From: Acidimicrobiia bacterium
GTDB taxonomy: Bacteria; Actinomycetota; Acidimicrobiia; Spongiisociales; UBA4744
Length of the DNA: 40,826 bases
Direction: 5' to 3'
NCBI GenBank assembly: GCA_024763085.1
Contig: JANTGE010000003.1
Location: 1 to 40,826, forward strand
The position numbers and the translations under genes are program-made. The notes beneath the pieces are model-generated. The model was not told where the DNA came from. It made no database searches and was given only the letters and a program-made list of their open reading frames with translations. Below are positions 1 through 10,070 of the stretch, piece by piece (the first letter of the stretch is position 1; each line of letters opens with the position of its first letter).

Positions 1-126
1 TCCATCAGGGAGGTCATCCCGTTCCCGAAGACACAGACCGGCACCGACCCGATGACCGGCGCTCCGACCACGGTCGACGACACCCAACTCGCCGAACTGG
101 GCCTGAGGCTGCGACCTCAATCCTGA
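1..126 (+). CDS. aspS: Aspartate--tRNA ligase, C-terminal fragment (5' truncated by window)
   Basis: Frame 1 reads [41 protein letters not shown], the typical AspRS C-terminus; stop TGA at 124-126 overlaps the rarA ATG. Confidence 0.9.
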   Translation, partial: SIREVIPFPKTQTGTDPMTGAPTTVDDTQLAELGLRLRPQS

Positions 127-1436
127 TGGGGGATCTGTTCGACGCTGCACGGGCCGAGATACAGCGCCGCGTCGCCCCGCTCGCCGCTCGGATGCGTCCT
201 GCCACCCTCGATGACGTCGTAGGCCAGGAACACCTGCTCGGCCCCGACGCGGTGTTCCGGCGCCTCGCCGAATCAGGAGCCCTCGTGTCGATGGTGCTGT
301 GGGGGCCACCCGGATCGGGAAAGACCACCCTGGCCCGTCTGCTGGCCGAACGCGTCGATGCCGAGTTCGTGCAACTCTCGGCCACCTCGGCAGGCGTCAA
401 AGACGTCCGTATCGTCCTCGAAGAGGCTCGCCGTCGTCTCGGCGAGCTCGGACGACGCACCGTGCTGTTTCTCGACGAGATCCACCGGTTCAGCCGTTCA
501 CAGCAGGATGCGCTGCTGCCGGGGGTCGAAGACGGCACGATCGTGCTCATCGGCGCTACTACCGAGAACCCGTTCTTCGAAGTGAACGCACCCCTCCTTT
601 CGCGATGCACCCTCTTCAGACTCGAGCCGCTGAGCGAAGCGGACATCGAGCGTCTGGTGGACCGTGCCCTGGCGACCGAGTTGGAGGGGATGACCATCGA
701 CCCGGAGGCGCGTGCCATGCTCGCGGCGCGAAGCGACGGTGATGCCAGGATCGCCCTCAACGTGCTCGAACTCGCAGCTGCCGCCTCAGCCGGTCCTGGA
801 ATCGGCGTCGGCGAGGTGACCGAGGCGCTGCAACGGCGGATGGTCCGGTCGTCGCGAGACGCCCACTACGACGTCGTCTCGGCGTTCATCAAGTCGATGC
901 GCGGCTCCGACCCCGATGCCGCCGTGTACTGGCTGCACACGATGCTCGCGGCCGGAGAAGACCCTGAGTTCATTGTCCGGCGCATGATCATCTTCGCGAG
1001 CGAAGACGTGGGACTCGCCGACCGGTACGCCCTCGGCGTCGCCATCGACGCCTCGCGGGCACTCGCCTACGTGGGTCTCCCGGAAGCCGCCTACGCCCTC
1101 ACCCACGCTGCGCTCTACCTGGCGACGGCGCCCAAGTCGAACTCGGTCACCAGGGCGATGCACGCCGCGAGGCAGGCGGTCGAGAAGACGCCGGCTGCCC
1201 AGGTGCCTCTCCACCTCCGTTCGGCCGGCTTCAGCGGCGCGGAGACGATCGGCCACGGCGTCGACTACCGCTACCCACACGCGTTCGAAGACCACATCGT
1301 GGAACAGCGCTACTTGCCGGATCAGGTCTCCGAAGTGCTGTTTGTCCCGGAACCGATCGGCGATGAGGCCGACATCGTTCGGCGTCTCGACGATTGGGAC
1401 CGCAGGCTTGGCCGCCCTCAGCGCCAGGGCGGCTAA
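126..1436 (+). CDS. rarA: Replication-associated recombination protein A (RarA/MgsA AAA+ ATPase)
   Basis: Walker A GPPGSGKTTLARLLAE, Walker B LFLDEIHRF, family-typical C-terminal domain. Confidence 0.93.
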   Translation: MGDLFDAARAEIQRRVAPLAARMRPATLDDVVGQEHLLGPDAVFRRLAESGALVSMVLWGPPGSGKTTLARLLAERVDAEFVQLSATSAGVKDVRIVLEEARRRLGELGRRTVLFLDEIHRFSRSQQDALLPGVEDGTIVLIGATTENPFFEVNAPLLSRCTLFRLEPLSEADIERLVDRALATELEGMTIDPEARAMLAARSDGDARIALNVLELAAAASAGPGIGVGEVTEALQRRMVRSSRDAHYDVVSAFIKSMRGSDPDAAVYWLHTMLAAGEDPEFIVRRMIIFASEDVGLADRYALGVAIDASRALAYVGLPEAAYALTHAALYLATAPKSNSVTRAMHAARQAVEKTPAAQVPLHLRSAGFSGAETIGHGVDYRYPHAFEDHIVEQRYLPDQVSEVLFVPEPIGDEADIVRRLDDWDRRLGRPQRQGG

Positions 1437-1446
1437 GGTCCCCGCC

Positions 1447-1671
1447 ATGTTCGTTCGTCTTTGGTGGTTCGCGCTGGGTGTCGCGACCGGCGTGTGGGGA
1501 TCGATCCGGCTGCTCGACGGTGTCCGCCGGGCTCGGGAACGGCTCACTCCGCGATGGGTGGTTCGGCAGACAGGCCTCGGACTTGCCGACGCGCTCGACG
1601 GGGCAGCCGAACGTCTCGGCCCCCCACGGGCGGAGCCTCTCACCATCGCCCCTCGAGCCGACGCCCGCTGA
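1447..1671 (+). CDS. Small hypothetical protein with N-terminal hydrophobic segment
   Basis: ATG at 1447 in the 1342-1671 frame: MFVRLWWFALGVATGVWGSIRLLDGVRRARERLTPRW...; sits between rarA and alaS on the same strand. Confidence 0.6.
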   Translation: MFVRLWWFALGVATGVWGSIRLLDGVRRARERLTPRWVVRQTGLGLADALDGAAERLGPPRAEPLTIAPRADAR

Positions 1672-1701
1672 GTCGAGCGGCTCACTATCCTGAAGGCCTC
1701 C

Positions 1702-4320
1702 ATGAATGCCAAACAACTTCGCGCATCGTTTCTGCGCTTCTTTGAAGAGCGTGGCCATACCGTGCGTCCGTCGGCGTCGCTCATTCCCGTCGACCCGACC
1801 CTGCTGCTGACGAACGCCGGGATGGTGCCGTTCAAGCCCTACTTCCTGGGAGAGGAGACGCCGCCATTTCCACGAGCCACCTCGTCGCAGAAATGCTTCC
1901 GCACCGTCGACATCGACATCATCGGCACGACGGCACGGCATCTGACGTTCTTCGAGATGCTCGGCAACTTCAGCTTCGGGGACTACTTCAAGGAGAAGGC
2001 GATCCCCTGGGCTTACGAGTTCATCACCGAAGTCGTAGGCGTCGACCCGGATCTTCTCTGGTTCACCGTCCACGAGACCGACGACGAAGCCGCCAGGATC
2101 TGGATCGAAGAGGTCGGTGTTCCCCCCAATCGGGTCCAGCGACGCGGCAAGGACAACTTCTGGCAGATGGGTGTACCCGGGCCATGCGGACCCAGCTCCG
2201 AGATCTTCTACGACCGCGGACCCGAATACGGACCAGACGGGGGCCCGGTGGTCGACGAGGAACGCTTCGTCGAGATCTGGAACCTGGTGTTCATGCAGAA
2301 CATCCAGGATGAGCCCTACCACGTCGTCGGCGACCTGCCTGCCAAGAACATCGACACCGGGATGGGTCTGGAACGCACCTCGATGATTCTGCAGGGTCTC
2401 GACTCTGTCTTCGAGGTCGACACGGTCCGGCCCGTGCTCGACACCGCCGCCGCCTACGCGGGTATCCGGTACGGGGACGACCCGATCGCCGACGTGTCGC
2501 TGCGGGTCCTGGCCGACCACGGACGATCCATCACGTTCCTCATCGCCGATGGTGTGGTGCCGTCGAACGAGGGACGCGGCTACGTGCTGCGCCGGGTGCT
2601 GCGCCGGGCGGTGCGGCATGCGTGGCGGCTCAAAGGCAACGGTGCCGTCACCCCGGCACTGGTGGAGGCGACCATCGACACGATGGGTGACGCCTACCCG
2701 GAGCTGGTGACCCAGCGCGCGTTCATTCGTGACGTGGTCGCCAGAGAGGAAGAGAAGTTCCGTCAGACGCTCGCTGCCGGCCACACACTCCTCGAGGATG
2801 AGCTGGACCGGCTCGAGGAAGGGGCGCTGCTTCCAGGGTCGGTCGCGTTCAAACTCCACGACACGTTCGGGTTCCCCGTCGAGCTGACCACCGAGATCGC
2901 CGCAGAGCGCGGCGTCGACGTCGACCTGCACGAGTTCGACGAAGCGATGGAGGAGCAGCGCCGGCGGGCGCGGGCGGCCAGGAGCAGCGACGAGGGTGCT
3001 GACGTCGCCGTGTACCGGGCGGTGCTCGACACGGCGGGCCCGTCCCGGTTCGTCGGCTACACAGAACTGGCGGCCCCCTCCACCGTCGTCGGGCTGCTCG
3101 TCGATGGCGAACCGGCAGAACGAGTGGAGGAGGGCATGCAAGTCGAGGTGTTCCTCGACCACACCCCCTTCTACGCCGAAGCAGGTGGACAGGTCGGCGA
3201 CAAGGGCATCCTGGAATCGGAGACAGGTCGCTTGGTGGTGCACGACACGCAGCTCGCCGTGCCTGGTCTGATCTCACACCATGCCACCGTCGAACGGGGC
3301 AGCCTGCAGCGCGGGCAGACGGTCGACGCGCTCGTCGATGCCCCGCGGCGAGAGGCGGTCTCCAAATCGCACACGGGGACCCACATCCTCCACTGGTCGT
3401 TGCGGACCGTCCTGGGACCCCATGTCCAGCAGGCCGGTTCCCTGAACGAGGCGGGGAGGCTCAGGTTCGACTTCAGTCACTTCGGTCCTCTCAGCGAAGA
3501 AGAGTTCGCAGAGGTCGAACGCGTGGCGAACGAACGCATCATCGAGAATGCCCGGGTACATGCCTTCGTCACCTCGATCGAGGATGCCCGACGCCAGGGA
3601 GCGTTGGCGTTCTTCGGCGACAAGTACGGCGAGCAGGTACGGGTCATAGAAATCGGGGACTACTCGAAGGAACTGTGCGGAGGCACACACACCCCGAGCG
3701 CCGGTCAGGTCGGGCCGGTGATCGTGCTCGCCGAGTCTTCCATCGGATCGAACCTGCGCCGCATCGAGGCCCTCTCTGGCGACTTCGCCTACGAGCACAT
3801 TGCTTCGTTGCGGAGGCGGCTCGGAGAGACCGGGCGACTGCTCCACGCTCGTCCCGAAGAGGTACCGGAACGGGTACGCAAGCTGGTCGAACGGACCCGG
3901 GAGCTCGAGTCGGAGCTGTCGGCCCTCAGACAAAAGCTCGAAGCCGAAGAAGCCGCCGAACTCGCAGAAGGCGCCGAGAGAGTCGGTGACGCCGGCGTCG
4001 TCGTCGTCGAGAGAGACGGGCTGGGTCCAGACCAGATGCGAGCTCTCGCCCTCACCATCAGGAACCGTCTCGGCAGCGGCGTCGTCGTCGTCGGCTCCCG
4101 CAACGGCGAGAAGGGCTCCCTGGTCGGTGTCGTCAGCAAGGACCTGGTGGAAAGGGGCGTCTCGGCGGCCGACATCCTCCTGCCGGCAGCCAAGCTCCTC
4201 GGAGGAGGCGGAAGCCGGGATCCGGAACTGTCCCAGGCCGGAGGGCCGCGAGGCGAACATCTGGCGGAGGCGCTGGAGGTCGCGAAAGAGACCGCAGCAC
4301 GCCTCGTCGCTGAGGTCTGA
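1702..4320 (+). CDS. alaS: Alanine--tRNA ligase
   Basis: MNAKQLRASFLRFFEERGHTVRPSASLIP..., HTGTHILHW and CGGTH motifs, full length. Confidence 0.97.
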   Translation: MNAKQLRASFLRFFEERGHTVRPSASLIPVDPTLLLTNAGMVPFKPYFLGEETPPFPRATSSQKCFRTVDIDIIGTTARHLTFFEMLGNFSFGDYFKEKAIPWAYEFITEVVGVDPDLLWFTVHETDDEAARIWIEEVGVPPNRVQRRGKDNFWQMGVPGPCGPSSEIFYDRGPEYGPDGGPVVDEERFVEIWNLVFMQNIQDEPYHVVGDLPAKNIDTGMGLERTSMILQGLDSVFEVDTVRPVLDTAAAYAGIRYGDDPIADVSLRVLADHGRSITFLIADGVVPSNEGRGYVLRRVLRRAVRHAWRLKGNGAVTPALVEATIDTMGDAYPELVTQRAFIRDVVAREEEKFRQTLAAGHTLLEDELDRLEEGALLPGSVAFKLHDTFGFPVELTTEIAAERGVDVDLHEFDEAMEEQRRRARAARSSDEGADVAVYRAVLDTAGPSRFVGYTELAAPSTVVGLLVDGEPAERVEEGMQVEVFLDHTPFYAEAGGQVGDKGILESETGRLVVHDTQLAVPGLISHHATVERGSLQRGQTVDALVDAPRREAVSKSHTGTHILHWSLRTVLGPHVQQAGSLNEAGRLRFDFSHFGPLSEEEFAEVERVANERIIENARVHAFVTSIEDARRQGALAFFGDKYGEQVRVIEIGDYSKELCGGTHTPSAGQVGPVIVLAESSIGSNLRRIEALSGDFAYEHIASLRRRLGETGRLLHARPEEVPERVRKLVERTRELESELSALRQKLEAEEAAELAEGAERVGDAGVVVVERDGLGPDQMRALALTIRNRLGSGVVVVGSRNGEKGSLVGVVSKDLVERGVSAADILLPAAKLLGGGGSRDPELSQAGGPRGEHLAEALEVAKETAARLVAEV

Positions 4321-4721
4321 TGAGCCGAATCCTCGCGCTCGACTACGGAACCGTGCGGATCGGAGTCGCGATGAGCGACCCGTTGCGTCTGACGGCACAG
4401 CCACTCGACGTCCTCGCCGCCGACGACTGGCACGATGCGTTGGAGCGGCTCGTTGCCGAGTACCAGATCGAGGAGATCGTCGTCGGATTGCCGACGTCCC
4501 TGGACGGGTCCGAGACGGCGGCGGCCATGGCGGCTCGGAGCTTCGGTGAGGAGGTGGCGGCGCTGACCGGCCTTCCGGTCTCGTTCGTAGATGAGCGCTT
4601 TAGCACTCGCATCGCCCACGACGCGATGCTCGCCGCCGACGCGTCGAGGGCAACCCGTCGCGGAAACATCGACAAGGTGGCCGCCGCGGTGATTCTGCAA
4701 AGCTGGCTGGATCGCCGATGA
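4320..4721 (+). CDS. ruvX: Holliday junction resolvase-like protein RuvX/YqgF
   Basis: MSRILALDYGTVRIGVAMSDP...VGLPTSLDGSE...VDERFST. Confidence 0.93.
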   Translation: MSRILALDYGTVRIGVAMSDPLRLTAQPLDVLAADDWHDALERLVAEYQIEEIVVGLPTSLDGSETAAAMAARSFGEEVAALTGLPVSFVDERFSTRIAHDAMLAADASRATRRGNIDKVAAAVILQSWLDRR

Positions 4722-5779
4722 CGAGTAAGGTCCGCCCCATCGTGGTACTCGCCGCCGTGGCGCTGGTCGCGGTGGTGGCGGTCACGGGGGCCAGAAAGCT
4801 CGCCGCTTGGGTAGGCGGTCTCGGAGGTGTCACCGACGTGACCGCGCCGGCCGACATCGTCGCGGGGGAGAGCGTCGAGGTGGTCATTCCGGCGGGTGTC
4901 GCTGCGAGGCAGATCGGGTCGCTGCTGGCCGAGAAGGGCATCGTCGATTCGTCTCTGGCGTTCGAGGCCGAGGTCCGTCGGCAGGGCGTCGCCGATCGGC
5001 TGCAAGCGGGCACCTACCGGATGGTGACCGGCATGGGACCTGCGGCAGCTCTGGAGGTGTTGCTCAACGGCCCCGAAGACGCTTCTTACCGCATCACGCT
5101 GAGGGAAGGGCTTTGGGTCAGCGAACTGCTTGCTTCGCTGGCGGAGCAGACGCCCTATACGCTGAGCGAGTTCGAAACTGCCCTCGACCAGGTTACGTCT
5201 CCCTATCACAACGGGGAAGCCGCAGACCCGCAGACGTGGGAAGGGCTGCTCTACCCGGACACCTACGAGATCTCCGAAAGCGCCACGCCGGTCCAGATAC
5301 TGCAGAAACTCGCCGACACCATGACGGCGCGGGTCGACAGCCTCGACTGGAGCGCGCTTCAAGCCCGCGGCCTCTCGGTCTACGAGGGCATCATCGTCGC
5401 TTCGATGGTCGAGGCCGAGGCCAAGGTGGACGACGATCGGCCTCTCATCGCCTCGGTGATCGTCAACCGGCTCGAGATCGGCATGCCGCTGCAGATCGAC
5501 GCCACCGTGCTCTATGCGCTCGGCGAACGCGGCAAGGCGCTGACGCTCGACGATCTCGAGATCGACTCGCCCTACAACACCTATCGGATCGGCGGCCTGC
5601 CCCCGACGCCGATCGGAGCGCCGGCATTGCGAAGCCTCGAAGCGGCGGCGCATCCCGCAGACTCCGACTTCCTGTACTACGTCCTTACGTCCGCCGATGG
5701 ACGCCACTCGTTCGCCGAGACGTACGACGAGTTCCTCCGTCTCAAAGCTCAGGCCAAAGCCGACGGGGTCCTTCCCTAA
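4718..5779 (+). CDS. mltG: Endolytic murein transglycosylase MltG
   Basis: GLLYPDTYEI, SMVEAEAKVDDDRPLIASVIVNRLEIGMPLQIDATVLYALG, NTYRIGGLPPTPI motifs. Confidence 0.94.
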   Translation: MTSKVRPIVVLAAVALVAVVAVTGARKLAAWVGGLGGVTDVTAPADIVAGESVEVVIPAGVAARQIGSLLAEKGIVDSSLAFEAEVRRQGVADRLQAGTYRMVTGMGPAAALEVLLNGPEDASYRITLREGLWVSELLASLAEQTPYTLSEFETALDQVTSPYHNGEAADPQTWEGLLYPDTYEISESATPVQILQKLADTMTARVDSLDWSALQARGLSVYEGIIVASMVEAEAKVDDDRPLIASVIVNRLEIGMPLQIDATVLYALGERGKALTLDDLEIDSPYNTYRIGGLPPTPIGAPALRSLEAAAHPADSDFLYYVLTSADGRHSFAETYDEFLRLKAQAKADGVLP

Positions 5780-5840
5780 AAGTCTCAAGCCCGCTCTCGT
5801 CCGCGCCGACATCACGAGAGGAACAGGAAGGGCAAACATC

Positions 5841-6797
5841 ATGTCATTGACCGGTGCGTTGGAGGCATTCCCGATCGCCGAGGTGATCGGTCTGATCGGT
5901 AAGACTCGCAAGAGCGGGGTGCTCAAGATCGACGGGGATCACATCGAGGCGCGCGTCTACTTCTCGGAAGGACGGGTCTCGTACGGCACGACCCGAAGGG
6001 ACGAAGAGTTCCATGCCAAGCTCGTCGAGGCGGGTCTCGTCGATCCGAAGCAGTGGGTGCACGTCGAACGTCGAGAGCGATCCATCGCAGACATTCTCGC
6101 GTCGGGAGCATCAGAGGAGACCCTCACCGCGTTCCTCAAAGATCAGGTTTCCGATGTCCTGTTCCGGATTCTGCGCCAGGACGCCGGCACCTTCTCGTTC
6201 AGCGACGACGTGGCTCCACGGTTCGATACCGGCGTCGTGCTCGACGTCGGCGAGTGCGTGGATGAGGCGAACCACCGCATGGCCCGCTGGGCCGACATCG
6301 AACAGGTCATTCCCGGCGTCGGCTTCCATCTGAGGCCGGTGGCAGCCGCCGCGCCTGACGACGGCTCCCTGCAACTCGACGCCGACGAGTGGCGCGTACT
6401 CGCCGGGTTGCTCGGCCAGGCATCGGTCGAGCATGTGGCCCGAACGCTCGGATGGTCCGAGTTCAAAGCAGCCGAAACCATGGCGGCGATGGTTCGGCGA
6501 GGTCTGCTCGAAGTGGCCGATCACCGACCAAACGCCCGGCATGTGTACGGGGAAGAGGCCGAGGATGTCCCACCGATCGAAGTAGTCGGACCGAGGGTGC
6601 CGGCGTCGCAGGAAGAGGGCCAGGAGGCGTCCGAGGCGACCGAGGAAACCGAGTCCGAGCCGTCGGCCGGCTCCGATGACGACGAGCGGGAACTCCTGAA
6701 AGGAGCCCTCTCCGACATGGTGGCCGAGCCGGATGACCGCCTCTCCGGTCTCCGACGCCGCCGAGGCATCGGGTCGATCGGGAGGGACGGTTCCTAG
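5841..6797 (+). CDS. DUF4388 (PATAN-like) domain protein at the head of the pilus block
   Basis: ATG 5841 with upstream AGGAAGGG; MSLTGALEAFPIAEVIGLIGKTRKSGVLKIDGDHIEARVYFSEGRVSYGTT is DUF4388-like; acidic low-complexity C-terminal region. Confidence 0.75.
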   Translation: MSLTGALEAFPIAEVIGLIGKTRKSGVLKIDGDHIEARVYFSEGRVSYGTTRRDEEFHAKLVEAGLVDPKQWVHVERRERSIADILASGASEETLTAFLKDQVSDVLFRILRQDAGTFSFSDDVAPRFDTGVVLDVGECVDEANHRMARWADIEQVIPGVGFHLRPVAAAAPDDGSLQLDADEWRVLAGLLGQASVEHVARTLGWSEFKAAETMAAMVRRGLLEVADHRPNARHVYGEEAEDVPPIEVVGPRVPASQEEGQEASEATEETESEPSAGSDDDERELLKGALSDMVAEPDDRLSGLRRRRGIGSIGRDGS

Positions 6798-8486
6798 ATG
6801 ACCAGCCGCGGCATGGTCAGAAGAGACGCCGGCCACCTGGGCGCGTTGCTCCTCGAAGAGGGGATCGTCACCCAGGAGGCACTCGACCGCGCCCTCGAAA
6901 TCCACGCCGAGTCCGGTTTGCCGCTCGGCCGGGTTCTCGTCGACGAACGCCTCGTCGACGAACGTGACCTGGTTCGGGTGCTGGCGAGATCGATCGGGCT
7001 CGATTTCATCGACCTTCGGGAAGAAACGGTCGATCCGGCAGCGGCCTCGCTGATCCCGGAAGCGCTCGCCAGGCGATACGCCGCGCTGCCGGTTGCTTTC
7101 GACGGCGACAGTCTCGTGGTTGCGATGGCAGACCCGGCGAACGTGCTGGCCATCGACGACATTCGTGCCATCACCGGCCGTGAAGTGCTGCCGAAGGTCG
7201 CGACACGTTCCGACGTCGAAGACGCTATCGGAAAGATCGCTGCGCTCGATGGGTCGGTTACCGACCTTGCCGAACTTGCGGCGGAGGACAGCGTAGAGAC
7301 CCAGGACCTCGGTGCGGTCGAAGCGGCCGCCGACGAGGCGCCGGTCGTGAAGCTCGTCAACATGCTGATCACGAGGGCCGCCGCCGACAGAGCTTCCGAC
7401 ATTCACATCGAGCCCACCGAACGGGATCTCCGAGTTCGGTTCCGCATCGATGGGGTCCTTCACGAGATCATGCGAACGCCCCGTTCGATCTCCAACGCCG
7501 TGGTGTCCCGGCTGAAGATCATGGCAGACATCGACATCGCCGAACGCCGGCGCCCTCAGGACGGGCGCATCAACCTCAAGGTCGGAGGCAGGCAGCTGGA
7601 CCTTCGAGTGTCGTCGCTGCCCACGATCTACGGCGAGAAGGTCGTGATGCGCCTCCTCGATACTTCGACGGCGCTCCTCGAACTCGAAGATCTCGGCTTC
7701 GAGCCCGACACCCTCGAGCGCTACGCCGCTTCCTACACGAAACCGTACGGCACCATCCTGGTGGTCGGCCCGACCGGATCCGGAAAGTCGACGACGCTGT
7801 ACGCAACCCTCAACGTTCTCAACCGGCCCGAAGTCAACATCGTTACCATCGAAGATCCGGTCGAGTACCGGCTTTCGGGGATCAGCCAGGTGCAGGTGAA
7901 CAAGAAGGCCGGACTCACCTTCGCTTCCGCGCTGCGGTCGTTCCTTCGTCAGGACCCGGACATCATGCTCGTCGGCGAGATCCGGGACACCGAGACCGCA
8001 CGGATAGCGATCGAGTCGGCTCTGACCGGACACCTGGTGCTGTCAACGCTGCACACCAACGATGCGCCGTCTTCGATCAGCCGCCTCATCGAAATGGGCG
8101 TCGAGCCGTTTCTCGTCGGCTCGGCGCTCGACGGGGTACTTGCCCAGCGACTGGCCCGCCGCCTCTGTGACAACTGCAAAGAGCAATATGAGCCCACAGA
8201 ACAGGCACTCGAAGAGATCGGATGGGAAGGAGATCCCCCCGAGACGCTCTACCGGCCTGTCGGGTGCAAGGTCTGCTCCAACACGGGGTATCGGGGCCGA
8301 GTGGCCATCCACGAACTCATGTTGGTCGACGAAGACATCGAGCGCCTTGCAGTGGAGCGGGCCTCGACGGAAGTGATCACCCGTGCCGCCATCGCAGGCG
8401 GGATGCGACCTTTGAAACATGATGGGCTGCGAAAAGTGGCCGCAGGGATCACCAGCCTGGAAGAAATCCTCCGGGTCGTCGTCTGA
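6798..8486 (+). CDS. pilB: Type IV pilus assembly ATPase PilB (GspE family, N-terminal MshEN-type domain)
   Basis: GPTGSGKSTTLYATLNVL, EDPVEYRL, GEIRDTETARIAIESALTGHLVLSTLHTND, Cys4 motif (LCDNCKEQ...CKVCSNTGYRGR). Confidence 0.93.
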   Translation: MTSRGMVRRDAGHLGALLLEEGIVTQEALDRALEIHAESGLPLGRVLVDERLVDERDLVRVLARSIGLDFIDLREETVDPAAASLIPEALARRYAALPVAFDGDSLVVAMADPANVLAIDDIRAITGREVLPKVATRSDVEDAIGKIAALDGSVTDLAELAAEDSVETQDLGAVEAAADEAPVVKLVNMLITRAAADRASDIHIEPTERDLRVRFRIDGVLHEIMRTPRSISNAVVSRLKIMADIDIAERRRPQDGRINLKVGGRQLDLRVSSLPTIYGEKVVMRLLDTSTALLELEDLGFEPDTLERYAASYTKPYGTILVVGPTGSGKSTTLYATLNVLNRPEVNIVTIEDPVEYRLSGISQVQVNKKAGLTFASALRSFLRQDPDIMLVGEIRDTETARIAIESALTGHLVLSTLHTNDAPSSISRLIEMGVEPFLVGSALDGVLAQRLARRLCDNCKEQYEPTEQALEEIGWEGDPPETLYRPVGCKVCSNTGYRGRVAIHELMLVDEDIERLAVERASTEVITRAAIAGGMRPLKHDGLRKVAAGITSLEEILRVVV

Positions 8487-8506
8487 GCGTCAAGGTGGAG
8501 GTTTCG

Positions 8507-10057
8507 ATGACCGATAGAAAGGGTATGACGGTGCGTTCATCTCGTAAGCTCGGCGAACTGCTGGTCGACCAGCGTGTGCTGCCGCGGGACGTGCTGGAAG
8601 ACCTGCTCCGGGTCGAAGCCGACTCGGGCCGTCCTCTGGCCAAACTGCTGGTCGAGCGCGGCCACGTGCGGGAAGAAGACGTCCTTCGGGCAGTGGCGTC
8701 ACGCGTGGACGTTCCCTTCGTCGACCTTGACGATGCGCTGCTGGAACCGCAGGCAACCGGCATGCTTCCTTTCGAACGTGCCGCCGAACTGCTGGCCATG
8801 CCGGTCCGGAGAGAGTCAGACGGGACCGTGCTCGTCGCCGTCGCCGATCCGTTCAACGGGAACCTGCGACTGGCGCTCGAAGAGGACATGAAGAGTCCGG
8901 TGACGCTGGCGATGGCGACTCGAGAGGGCATCCATCGTGCCATCGAGTTCGTGTACGGAAAGGCAGCCGTCACCGCAGAGTCGAAGCCGGAACCTTCGAT
9001 CAACGACATGCTGACCTACGTGATGGAGAATGGTGGGTCAGATCTTCACCTGACCAGCGGAGTCCCACCACAGATACGGGTCAACGGTCGCCTCATGCCC
9101 ATCCCCGGATACGACCCGCTGATGCCCGCCGAACTCCGCCGGATGATCTACGGGATTCTCACCGAACGGCAGAGAGAAGCTTTGGAGGAGCACCTCGAGT
9201 TGGATGGGTCGCATCCGCTGCCCGGTCGCGGCCGATTCCGCATGAACGTGTTCTTCCAGCGGGACTCCATCGGCGCGGTGTTCCGGGCGATACCGACCGA
9301 GATCATGTCGATCGAAGAACTGGGCATGCCACCGGTCCTTGCCGAGTTCGCCGAACTCCATCGTGGCCTCGTGCTCGTCACAGGTCCGACGGGGGCCGGC
9401 AAGTCGACGACGCTCGCGGCGATCATCGACCGTATCAACAATCGGCGAGCGGTGCACATTTTGACCATCGAAGACCCGATTGAGTTTCTTCACCGGCACA
9501 AGAAGGCAATCGTCAATCAACGGGAGGTCGGGAACGACACTCTCGGCTTCCAAACGGCGCTCCGGCATGCACTTCGACAAGACCCGGACGTGCTGCTGGT
9601 GGGGGAGATGCGGGATCTCGAAACGATCTCCACGGCGCTGACGGCTGCCGAGACCGGCCACCTGGTGTTCGCAACGCTGCACACCCAGGACGCGCCCCAG
9701 ACGGTGGATCGGATCATCGACGTGTTTCCCGCGCATCAGCAACAGCAGGTCAGGGTGCAGTTGGCGGCGACGTTGCAGGCCATCGTCACTCAGCAGCTCG
9801 TACCCAGCCGAGACGGTCGCGGCAGGGTCGCCGCTGCCGAGGTGTTGGTTGCCACCCCGGCCATCAGGAACCTGATCCGGGAAGGGAAGACCCAGCAGAT
9901 CGCCACGGCGATGCAGTCCGGCGGGAAGTACGGGATGCAGACCATGGACCAGTCGCTCGCTGACCTGGTCAAGCGACAGAAGATCACGTTCGAAGAGGCC
10001 GTCGATCGCTGCGTGAACCTCGAAGACCTGCGGCGGCTGACCGGACGAGTTGCCTGA
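8507..10057 (+). CDS. pilT: Type IV pilus retraction ATPase PilT with an extra N-terminal MshEN-like domain
   Basis: INDMLTYVMENGGSDLHLTSGVPPQIRVNG...GPTGAGKSTTLAAIID...GEMRDLETISTALTAAETGHLVFATLHTQDA; N-terminal RKLGELLVDQRVLPRDVLEDLL...PLAKLLVERGHVREEDVLRAV. ORF track starts at GTG 8495; ATG 8507 has an upstream GGTGGAGG. Confidence 0.9.
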   Translation: MTDRKGMTVRSSRKLGELLVDQRVLPRDVLEDLLRVEADSGRPLAKLLVERGHVREEDVLRAVASRVDVPFVDLDDALLEPQATGMLPFERAAELLAMPVRRESDGTVLVAVADPFNGNLRLALEEDMKSPVTLAMATREGIHRAIEFVYGKAAVTAESKPEPSINDMLTYVMENGGSDLHLTSGVPPQIRVNGRLMPIPGYDPLMPAELRRMIYGILTERQREALEEHLELDGSHPLPGRGRFRMNVFFQRDSIGAVFRAIPTEIMSIEELGMPPVLAEFAELHRGLVLVTGPTGAGKSTTLAAIIDRINNRRAVHILTIEDPIEFLHRHKKAIVNQREVGNDTLGFQTALRHALRQDPDVLLVGEMRDLETISTALTAAETGHLVFATLHTQDAPQTVDRIIDVFPAHQQQQVRVQLAATLQAIVTQQLVPSRDGRGRVAAAEVLVATPAIRNLIREGKTQQIATAMQSGGKYGMQTMDQSLADLVKRQKITFEEAVDRCVNLEDLRRLTGRVA

Positions 10058-10070
10058 CGGGAGGCCCAGC

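Noticed and set aside
1231-3243. 670-aa minus-strand ORF antisense to alaS
   Set aside because: High-GC shadow ORF; composition is Arg/His/Asp/Gly-rich and the plus strand encodes an unmistakable AlaS.
4343-5926. 527-aa minus-strand ORF opposite ruvX/mltG
   Set aside because: Shadow of well-supported plus-strand genes; no recognisable domains.
6111-8033. 640-aa minus-strand ORF opposite the DUF4388 gene and pilB
   Set aside because: Shadow ORF; plus strand has clear PilB motifs.
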